Shown: positions 6,625 through 13,182 of the stretch, one piece after another
How positions within the stretch are numbered: position 1 is the stretch's first letter
Layout: each line of letters begins with the position of its first letter
DNA from: Fidelibacterota bacterium
GTDB lineage: Bacteria; Fidelibacterota; Marinisomatia; Marinisomatales; J089
Length of the DNA: 13,182 bases
Direction of reading: 5' to 3'
Assembly: GCA_003695105.1 (NCBI GenBank)
Contig: RFIZ01000106.1
Span: 1-13,182 of the forward strand
Position numbers and translations under genes: made by a program
The notes under the pieces: generated by a model
The model's input: only the letters and a program-made list of their open reading frames with translations
The model's database searches: none
What the model was told of the DNA's origin: nothing

Positions 6625-9600
6625 GGAAATTTTCGTTTCGGTGGGGATGGGTGTTGGCCGGTCTTATCCTGAACCTGGTCTGGGCCGGGACCGATGGTAC
6701 CATCCGCGGCCAGGTGAAAGATACGGACGGAAATCCCTTGCCCGGGGCCCAGGTGTTCATCCCCGAATTGGGTCTGGGTGCCGTGGCCGATGCCGAAGGC
6801 AATTACATCATCCTGAATGTTCCGGTGGGCACCTATAATGTAAAGGTCATGATGATCGGGTACCAGACCCAGGTCCGGACCAACGTGGAAGTGATCATGG
6901 ACAAGACCATCTGGCTCAATTTCAATCTGCCCGTGGCGGCGATCGAAGGGGAAGAGGTTCAGGTGGTCGGTCAACGGGAATTGGTGGAAAAGGGTTCCAC
7001 CGCCAAAAAGATTACCGTGGACCAGGAAGCCGTGGAGGCCCTGCCGATTCGGGACGTAACGGAGCTGTATACCCTTCAGTCCGGGGTCGTAAAAGTCGAA
7101 AGCCGCAATCAGGGCATTCCGGATCACGAGGAACGGGGACTGGAAGAAGTCCACGTGCGGGGCGGCCGCGCCGGTGAAATCGCCTATATGATTGATGGTC
7201 TGTATATCCGAAATCCCATTTTCGGCGGGATCGGAAACGGTACCCGCCTGAACCTGTTCGCCGTCAAGGAATTTGACTGGCAACCGGGCGGTTTCAACGC
7301 CGAATACGGCGACGCCATGTCGGCGGTATCCAATATGCACACCAACAGCGGAAAGGATGCCTTCCAGTACAAGTTCAAATACGAAACCAGTCTGGTGGGT
7401 GCCGCCCTGGGTTCTCAATATGACGATCTCCGGGGCTACAATGATTACAACCTGGCGATGGGGGGTCCCGTGCCGGGACTCAGGAAATTCCGTTATTGGC
7501 TCTCCGGCCAGTATACCGACCACCAAAATTACCGGGTGTATAAATTTGACGATCTGGTATATAAGGACAATCCCAACGATCCGTATAATACGGAAAACCG
7601 CTTGAAAATGGTTCAGCCCTGGGATCGGGTTCCCGGGTACCGGGGGTTTGGGTTCGACCGAACCTGGGACATATTCTCCAAATTGAGTTTCAATGCCACC
7701 AACCGCCTGCGCATGAATGTTTCCTACTGGCAGGTGGCCGCGCACCGGAAAATTTTCAATCCCCGCTATCTCTATTGGGACGACGGGCAAAACGAACTGT
7801 TCCGGGATACCTATCGCTATACCTATGAATTGAATCAGTCCCTGTCCAGCAGCATCTTCTACACCCTGCGCATCAGTCGCTTTGTCCAGGATCAGTTTCA
7901 GGGCGTCCGCTGGCGGGACGATGACAAGGACGGGTATCCCAACTGGTTTGAATACCGGCATTCGGCGGGACCCGACCGGGTCATTTCAGACCCCTTCAAC
8001 CCGCTGGTCGTTCCTTACACCATCTCTGAAAACGGCGATACACTGTATTACACCATGAAGGATGACCGCAGCGGGTGGTACTACGGCGCCAAGCCTGGTC
8101 TCTACAACTGGGAAGTGGCCGAAGACTTTACGGATATCAACGGCAACGGGGTCTACGATGAAGGGATCGACATCTTCAATCCGGATCAGGACCGGAACGG
8201 TAACGGGCAGTGGGACGGTCCGGAATTGATCGAAAAGGCCCGCTACCGCGACGGGAGTTACTGGCTGTTGCCGGAGATGTACGAAGACTATTCCACGTTC
8301 GAAGATTACCGCATCGTCGATATGCAATACAGTCAGGATCCCTGGTGGAACCAGTTTGTGGGTTCCTTTGCTCCCCGGTCCAACGGCACGGCCTACGATC
8401 CCTTCTACTACATGCCCAGCGCCCGCGGAAATTATGCCTGGAATGAAGGGCGTACTTTCGGCGGACAGGACCGGTTTTACGGTACCTCCCGGGCCATCAC
8501 CACGGAGTACCGCTTTGATATCACCTCCCAGATGACGGATAAATGGAAGATCAGGACGGGCTTCGATTACAAGACTCATAAGCTCAATTTTTACGAAGTC
8601 CAGAATCCCTGGCTCGGCGAAGGGGCGTTCATCCAGAGTTTTGCGGAATATTGGAACGATACCGGTCCCGACGGTCTCCTGCCGGCGGATGAGGGCTATC
8701 CGGGACCCGATCCCGGCGAAGGCAACGGGAAATGGGATCCGGGCGAGTCTTTCAGCGACGCCAACGGTAACGGGAAATGGGACGATTTCCGGGAACCGGA
8801 AGAACTGAGCGCCTATGTCCAAAACACATTTGAAGTCCCCTGGATGGTGATCAATGCCGGAGTACGGGTGGATATGGTGAATTACAACACCCAGATCTGG
8901 GCCGATACCCTGGGAAACTATTCACCGGGAAAACCCTGGTATTTTGGGGATGTGGGACAAGACGGGAAGGCCAATACCGGAGACGTAGGAGAAGATGACG
9001 GCAAATGGAACTATAACGAACCGGTGGATGTGAGTCCCGGGTTCCCCATGCAAAAGGTGATCTTCGCGCCGGCTACCTGGTTTTACAAAATCTCCCCCCG
9101 GTTGGGTTTCAGTCATGTCATCACGGATAAATCCACATTCACCTTCAATTACGGGGTCTATTATCAGACTCCGGTATATCAAAATGTTTATCTGAATACC
9201 AACCGCCTGGAGGATCCGGAAACCCTGTTTGAGGAAGGGCAGGGCGTTCTGGGGAACGCCACCATGAACGCGTCCCGGACCCAATCCTATGAATTTGGGT
9301 TCAACGTGCAGGTGGGCCGCCACTGGGCCTATACCATCGCCGGCTGGGTGAAGGACATGGATCAACTGGTGACCTATCGCAACAATCGCAGCGGTGTGTA
9401 TACCTACCAGGTCTTTTCCAACGGCGATTACGGCAGCGCCAAAGGGATCGATTTCACCCTGGAAAATCGCGGCCGCCGTTTCAATTCCATGTTGCAGTAC
9501 ACGTATTCCATTGCCAAGGCCAGCAGCGAACATGACTGGGCTGCTCTGGGCGCGGAGGCGATCGATGCACCCAGCCAGGAATTCCGCATGCCCTATGATC

Positions 9601-10037
9601 GCCCCCACGATCTGACCCTGTCGGTGTATACCCGCCTGCCCCTGGGAATCAATGCAGCCCTCACCGGGTTCTATCAGTCCGGATATCCCTACACCCCGCT
9701 GATTTTCAACGGCAATCAGCCTCAGGAAGACACCAAAAACAAATATTCCAAACGGGCCCCGGCCTTCAAAACGGTCAATCTGTCTCTCAGTAAATATCTG
9801 TCCTATGCGAATTATCGGGTCACCCTGGGCATGAACATCTTCAATCTACTGAATATCGCCAACGCAGTGGATATCTGGCCCCTGACCGGCAAACCGGATG
9901 ACCCGGGAGAATATTACACCAAATTCGTGGGGTTGCCCGATGCCACACACGACAAATCCCGTTCCTATTACGACATGCCCTGGTATTTTTCCAGCCCCCG
10001 ACAGATCAATTTCTTCATGCGGGTGGATTTCCGGTAG
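6621..10037 (+). CDS. TonB-dependent outer-membrane receptor with N-terminal carboxypeptidase-regulatory-like domain
   Basis: The 1138-residue protein begins with a signal peptide (residues 1 to about 22, basic start then a hydrophobic stretch ending VWAG). A carboxypeptidase-regulatory-like beta-sandwich follows at about 27-105 (GTIRGQVKDTDGNPLPGAQV, later GTYNVKVMMIGYQ). The segment EEVQVVGQR at 111-119 leads into the plug domain, about 125-245, with VHVRGGRAGE and MIDGLYIRNP. The remainder is beta-barrel, rich in alternating aromatic residues and ending FFMRVDFR. Such receptors import a substrate across the outer membrane using TonB/ExbBD energy; the N-terminal domain is typical of SusC-like receptors of the FCB group. 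The barrel carries three acidic calcium-loop-like insertions (about residues 505-535, 697-727 and 777-800), probably in surface loops. No SusD gene is next to it; the coupled partner upstream is a different lipoprotein. The substrate cannot be deduced. Confidence 0.9.
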   Translation: MRKFSFRWGWVLAGLILNLVWAGTDGTIRGQVKDTDGNPLPGAQVFIPELGLGAVADAEGNYIILNVPVGTYNVKVMMIGYQTQVRTNVEVIMDKTIWLNFNLPVAAIEGEEVQVVGQRELVEKGSTAKKITVDQEAVEALPIRDVTELYTLQSGVVKVESRNQGIPDHEERGLEEVHVRGGRAGEIAYMIDGLYIRNPIFGGIGNGTRLNLFAVKEFDWQPGGFNAEYGDAMSAVSNMHTNSGKDAFQYKFKYETSLVGAALGSQYDDLRGYNDYNLAMGGPVPGLRKFRYWLSGQYTDHQNYRVYKFDDLVYKDNPNDPYNTENRLKMVQPWDRVPGYRGFGFDRTWDIFSKLSFNATNRLRMNVSYWQVAAHRKIFNPRYLYWDDGQNELFRDTYRYTYELNQSLSSSIFYTLRISRFVQDQFQGVRWRDDDKDGYPNWFEYRHSAGPDRVISDPFNPLVVPYTISENGDTLYYTMKDDRSGWYYGAKPGLYNWEVAEDFTDINGNGVYDEGIDIFNPDQDRNGNGQWDGPELIEKARYRDGSYWLLPEMYEDYSTFEDYRIVDMQYSQDPWWNQFVGSFAPRSNGTAYDPFYYMPSARGNYAWNEGRTFGGQDRFYGTSRAITTEYRFDITSQMTDKWKIRTGFDYKTHKLNFYEVQNPWLGEGAFIQSFAEYWNDTGPDGLLPADEGYPGPDPGEGNGKWDPGESFSDANGNGKWDDFREPEELSAYVQNTFEVPWMVINAGVRVDMVNYNTQIWADTLGNYSPGKPWYFGDVGQDGKANTGDVGEDDGKWNYNEPVDVSPGFPMQKVIFAPATWFYKISPRLGFSHVITDKSTFTFNYGVYYQTPVYQNVYLNTNRLEDPETLFEEGQGVLGNATMNASRTQSYEFGFNVQVGRHWAYTIAGWVKDMDQLVTYRNNRSGVYTYQVFSNGDYGSAKGIDFTLENRGRRFNSMLQYTYSIAKASSEHDWAALGAEAIDAPSQEFRMPYDRPHDLTLSVYTRLPLGINAALTGFYQSGYPYTPLIFNGNQPQEDTKNKYSKRAPAFKTVNLSLSKYLSYANYRVTLGMNIFNLLNIANAVDIWPLTGKPDDPGEYYTKFVGLPDATHDKSRSYYDMPWYFSSPRQINFFMRVDFR
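8133..8225 (+). repeat. Calcium-loop-like insertion 1 in the receptor barrel
   Basis: Two acidic loops, DINGNGVYDEG and DRNGNGQWDGPE, sit at receptor residues about 505-535. The second is a complete 12-residue loop, while the first lacks the final Glu. The motif is the same as in the lipoprotein repeats. An extracellular loop location is inferred. Confidence 0.65.
8709..8801 (+). repeat. Calcium-loop-like insertion 2 in the receptor barrel
   Basis: Two tandem loops at residues about 697-727: a shortened GEGNGKWDPGE and DANGNGKWDDF. They are joined by SFS, matching the SFT/GFT linkers of the lipoprotein array. The core DANGNGKWD is identical to the fifth lipoprotein unit. Confidence 0.65.
8949..9020 (+). 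repeat. Calcium-loop-like insertion 3 in the receptor barrel
   Basis: A looser acidic Gly/Asp segment at residues about 777-800 (DVGQDGKANTGD, then DVGEDDGKWNYNE). It keeps the D-G-K-W core and the final Glu but departs from the 12-residue spacing, so it is a degenerate member of the set. Confidence 0.5.
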
Positions 10038-10041
10038 GTGG
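10036..10041 (+). promoter_or_regulatory. Ribosome-binding site that decides the start of the next gene
   Basis: AGGTGG overlaps the receptor stop codon and lies five bases before the ATG at 10047. This favours ATG 10047 over the in-frame GTG at 10038. The overlap also suggests that ribosomes finishing the receptor can re-initiate here. Confidence 0.6.
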
Positions 10042-10046
10042 TCTGG

Positions 10047-13000
10047 ATGAGAACCGTGAATATCTATCTGCTTTTCACCGCCCTGGCCGGCTCGTGGCTG
10101 GCCGCGGCCGAACCGGCGGTGACTGCCGTCGGAACCGGTGCATCTGCATCTCCCAAGTACCGGATCTATAAAATCGGGGATAATCCTTTCCCCACCAATC
10201 CCCTGAACGACCGGGCGAAAGGGTACCTGATCAAGGGGAAGGTAAAAAGCGCCGTTTTCAACTACGGCAATTTCATTCAGTGGGGGGATTACAGTGCTTC
10301 CACCGGCTATAACGGTCTCCCGGCGGGTATGTGGGGTAACTATTCTTATCTCCCGCACGTGGCGTTCATGGCCGGTGTTCCCGGAAGCGAATACTCGTCC
10401 CAATTCACCTGGACCGAGTGCGGGTCCACCACCGACAACACCGGAGCGCCCATTTCCATCTGGTGCTCCCAGGATGCCTACGAAGCCTGGTATCGGGAAG
10501 GAGATACCACCTTTGTGAGTGTGGCCTTCGAAACGGTGGACGACCGGGGTATTCTGGGGGAACGCAAATCCACCAAGGGGGAAGTGGATAAAAAATACCA
10601 GTGGGGACTGGATGATGCGGCCGGTGAAGTCTTTATCAGTTTGCCCTATAACAGCGTGGCTCCGGTCAATCCCAATTCACCCCGGGCCCATGTGGGGTTG
10701 GTCTATCCCTGGGGGATGCGTCCCAAGCTGAAGGAACGCACCGATAATTTCGATGTGTATGATTATGGCCCGGACCAGGAAGAATGGACGGCCGATGACA
10801 ATTACATGTATTACGGCGCCTCCACCATCGAATCCTGGTTTACGCGCTGGAGTCCCAGCACCAATACCGAATGGCAGGCCACCACCAAGGCCCGGATCAA
10901 CACCCATGACACGGAAGTCACCGCCGGCGATATCTTTGGCACCACCCCGTTCACGGATCCCGGTGATCCCTATCCGCTGCTGGCTCACAGCAATTATTCC
11001 CAGACCTGGCCCAAACAATACAATCCGGAAACCAACAGTTATGAACCGTTCTGGCCCGGCTGGTGGGCGGAAAATTATAACGTCGATCTGCCCGGTTGCA
11101 GCGGCACCCGGAAAGATCCCGATTGCTGGGAAGAAGTTCCCGGACGCTTTATTTCCGATTCCGACGTCTACATGGAATTCGATGATCGCTGGGCCGAACG
11201 ATCCAATATCGTCAACACGAACAATGAATATCTCCAGACCGGTTATCCCATCGGATTGAAAGTCCGGGCGGAAGCCCATTCCTACGGTGTCGCCTACGCA
11301 GAGGACATCCTCTTTGTGACGGTCCGGGTCCGGAATGAAAGCGGGGACTGGACCGATGAGAATGGTGTCCGACATGAGGGAATCATCCTGCCGGACGGAA
11401 CCAAACTCAATCATGGCAAGGGATTCAATTATCACAAAATGGTGCTGGGCTTCTACATGGACGCCGATGTGGTGTCCGCCGACATCAATGGCAATTTTGG
11501 TGTTCATTCCAATGATGACGATTTCATGGAATATTACTGGGAACGGTTTGAGGTCAACAACGAAAGCCTGTTGATCAGTATGGCCATGATTTATGACTAT
11601 GACGGCATCAGCAACGGCGCCACCGACCTGGGCATCGTGGCCACCCAACTCCTGGATTCACCCCTGGCAACCCGCCCCGTCGATCTGGATCTGGACGGTA
11701 CGACCGACATCTTTCCCGGCGAACCGCTGAAAATGACGGACTGGCACTGGTTTGACTGGTACAATCGCCCCGGCGTGGTTACCCGGGAGAGCAATACCAA
11801 CTGCTGCGCCGGTGAGCCGGGACGGCCCCAGGCTCTGAACCGGGAAGAAATCATGTACAAACTCATCGCCGGTGACACCACCAATCTGTCTCCCGATGAA
11901 AAAGCCTGGTTTTTCCACACTCCCCATCCCGACACCGACCTGGATTCGGAATTGAATCCCCACTTCGACTCCCTGGAGGGATTGGAGCAGGAAGACGCCT
12001 TCCTGCAGGACCCTCCCGGACTGGATTGCGTGTTGATCATGAGCTGCGGTCCCTTTGATCTGGACGTGGGAGAAGAAGTCCCATTTTCGTTCTGTATCAT
12101 TTTCGGTCAGGATAAACAGGATTTGATCAACAATGCCAAATTCGCCCAGATCATGTACAATTCCCATTACCAGGGTTATACACCCCCCACGACCCCCACT
12201 GTGACGGCGGAAGTGGACCACAACCGGGTGACCCTTACCTGGGACGATGCGGCGGAACATTCCCGGGACGTCGTTACGGGATATGCCGATTTTGAAGGGT
12301 ACAAAGTGTACAAAAGTACCGACGGCGGGAAAACCTGGGGCGGCCCGGAAGATATGATTTACGACAGTTCCGGTGTTTTCGTGGGTTGGAAACCAATTGC
12401 CCAGTTCGATCTGACGGCGGAGGAAGATTCGGCCCATTGTGTGTATACAGCCGACGGCGATTGCGGCTCCGGTCCCATCCGGGGACATTCCATCAGCGGT
12501 CCCGATCCACTGAATCCCTGGTTCTACCTGGGTAACGACACCGGTCTCCAACATGAATTCGTCGATACCAATGTGGTCGACGGGATGGAATACACCTATG
12601 CCGTCACGGCCTACGATATGGGCGTAGAAGCCCCTTATTATATCCGTTATGTGGACAACGGCGACGGCACCTTTACCATGGTACGCGATTCCACCACCTC
12701 CAATCCGAATAACTGGTCGGAACCGACGGGTTATCCCAGCATCGAAAATTCCAAGGGAACCACCGTGCACGATCCCAATTTTGTTACGGTCGTGCCCGGC
12801 TACCGGGCCACGGAAAGTCTGAACACGGTCTCCGTAGTCCCCAATCCCTACATCGTCCGGTCGCAGTTCAATGAAAAGGAATACGTCCGGAAGATGCGGT
12901 TTACCCATTTGCCACAGAAATGCACCATTACGATCTATACGATCAACGGGGAAAAGGTCAATCAACTGGAACACGATGATCCCACGGACGGGAACGAATG

Positions 13001-13109
13001 GTGGAATCTCCGGACAGTCAATAACCAGGAGGTGGCCCCGGGATTGTATTTCTATACGGTTGAATCGGGTGGAAAAAAATTCATCGGCAAATTTGCGGTG
13101 GTGCGATGA
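10047..13109 (+). CDS. Large secreted protein with fibronectin III-like domain and T9SS type A sorting domain
   Basis: Using the ATG at 10047 the product is 1020 residues. It starts with a signal peptide (MRTVNIYLLFTALAGSWLAAAEP) probably cleaved near residues 22-23. Residues about 25-710 form a large uncharacterised region rich in Trp, Tyr, Asp and Asn, with no catalytic signature I recognise. It ends in a conserved-looking block (MSCGPFDLDVGEEVPFSF, then KFAQIMYNSHYQGYTPP) that I associate with secreted proteins of Marinimicrobia-like genomes. A fibronectin III-like domain follows at about 714-857 (VTLTWDD, FEGYKVYKSTDGG, YTYAVTAYDMG). The last ~93 residues are a type A sorting domain: VVPNPY, ITIYTINGEKV, then APGLYFYTVESGG and GKFAVVR at the very end. 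Such tails direct export through T9SS with surface attachment or release. It follows the receptor closely and overlaps the next gene by ATGA. Binding or structural roles are more likely than enzymatic ones, but this is inference. Confidence 0.85.
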   Translation: MRTVNIYLLFTALAGSWLAAAEPAVTAVGTGASASPKYRIYKIGDNPFPTNPLNDRAKGYLIKGKVKSAVFNYGNFIQWGDYSASTGYNGLPAGMWGNYSYLPHVAFMAGVPGSEYSSQFTWTECGSTTDNTGAPISIWCSQDAYEAWYREGDTTFVSVAFETVDDRGILGERKSTKGEVDKKYQWGLDDAAGEVFISLPYNSVAPVNPNSPRAHVGLVYPWGMRPKLKERTDNFDVYDYGPDQEEWTADDNYMYYGASTIESWFTRWSPSTNTEWQATTKARINTHDTEVTAGDIFGTTPFTDPGDPYPLLAHSNYSQTWPKQYNPETNSYEPFWPGWWAENYNVDLPGCSGTRKDPDCWEEVPGRFISDSDVYMEFDDRWAERSNIVNTNNEYLQTGYPIGLKVRAEAHSYGVAYAEDILFVTVRVRNESGDWTDENGVRHEGIILPDGTKLNHGKGFNYHKMVLGFYMDADVVSADINGNFGVHSNDDDFMEYYWERFEVNNESLLISMAMIYDYDGISNGATDLGIVATQLLDSPLATRPVDLDLDGTTDIFPGEPLKMTDWHWFDWYNRPGVVTRESNTNCCAGEPGRPQALNREEIMYKLIAGDTTNLSPDEKAWFFHTPHPDTDLDSELNPHFDSLEGLEQEDAFLQDPPGLDCVLIMSCGPFDLDVGEEVPFSFCIIFGQDKQDLINNAKFAQIMYNSHYQGYTPPTTPTVTAEVDHNRVTLTWDDAAEHSRDVVTGYADFEGYKVYKSTDGGKTWGGPEDMIYDSSGVFVGWKPIAQFDLTAEEDSAHCVYTADGDCGSGPIRGHSISGPDPLNPWFYLGNDTGLQHEFVDTNVVDGMEYTYAVTAYDMGVEAPYYIRYVDNGDGTFTMVRDSTTSNPNNWSEPTGYPSIENSKGTTVHDPNFVTVVPGYRATESLNTVSVVPNPYIVRSQFNEKEYVRKMRFTHLPQKCTITIYTINGEKVNQLEHDDPTDGNEWWNLRTVNNQEVAPGLYFYTVESGGKKFIGKFAVVR

Positions 13110-13182
13110 GGCGCGGGGTATGGATATTGATGCTGCCGTTGGTCCTGTGGGGCCAGTACGCGGATATACCGGAGGTGGTGAC
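13106..13182 (+). CDS. Start of an exported protein, cut by the window end (possibly PorV/PorQ-like)
   Basis: An ATG at 13106 overlaps the previous stop as ATGA, with GCGGTGG (13095-13101) as a plausible ribosome site. The 25 complete codons encode a signal peptide (MRRGVWILMLPLVLWGQ) followed by YADIPEVV, where the window stops. The signal and the coupling to a T9SS-tailed gene are visible. The idea that it is a PorV/PorQ-type outer-membrane protein comes only from my recollection that such genes often follow receptor plus T9SS-protein pairs in these phyla. Too little sequence is present to confirm it. Confidence 0.6.
   Translation, partial: MRRGVWILMLPLVLWGQYADIPEVV

Noticed and set aside
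11658..12974. 438-codon minus-strand open frame opposite the T9SS protein
   Set aside because: It is Ile/Gly/His-rich without recognisable motifs, and the + strand fibronectin-like and sorting domains explain the sequence.

Overview
All genes lie on the + strand, and the DNA is moderately GC-rich. The mix of a TonB-dependent receptor with an N-terminal carboxypeptidase-regulatory-like domain, a large secreted protein ending in a type IX secretion (T9SS) type A sorting domain, and tandem D-x-N-x-N-G-x-W-D-x-x-E loops points to a Gram-negative member of the FCB superphylum. Marinimicrobia, Calditrichota, KSB1 or a relative fit better than a classical Bacteroidota genome. That placement rests on protein style only; no rRNA or other marker gene is present.

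Region 1 (40-4361) is metabolic. A DegT/DnrJ/EryC1/StrS-type PLP aminotransferase is followed after 63 bases by a thiamine-diphosphate enzyme of the acetolactate-synthase superfamily. Two bases later comes a succinate-semialdehyde-dehydrogenase-type aldehyde dehydrogenase. The tight pairing of the last two matches the pair described in cyanobacteria as 2-oxoglutarate decarboxylase plus succinate semialdehyde dehydrogenase. That route turns 2-oxoglutarate into succinate without 2-oxoglutarate dehydrogenase. I therefore read the 'acetolactate synthase' as a probable 2-oxoacid decarboxylase, with moderate confidence.

Region 2 (4362-4506) is a boundary: a short GC hairpin with seven T's, then a sigma70-like promoter candidate.

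Region 3 (4507-13182, running off the window) is an envelope operon. It contains a large lipoprotein with seven tandem calcium-loop-like repeats, an 1138-residue TonB-dependent receptor, a ~1020-residue secreted protein with a fibronectin-III-like domain and T9SS tail, and the start of another signal-peptide protein. Two junctions are ATGA overlaps, and the third has the next ATG nine bases after the stop with its ribosome site over the stop codon. All products are predicted to be exported. The lipoprotein and the receptor share the same acidic calcium-loop motif, which suggests they work together at the cell surface. The substrate is unknown. This operon is the best candidate here for an undescribed system: a SusC-like receptor with a non-SusD lipoprotein and a T9SS-secreted partner.
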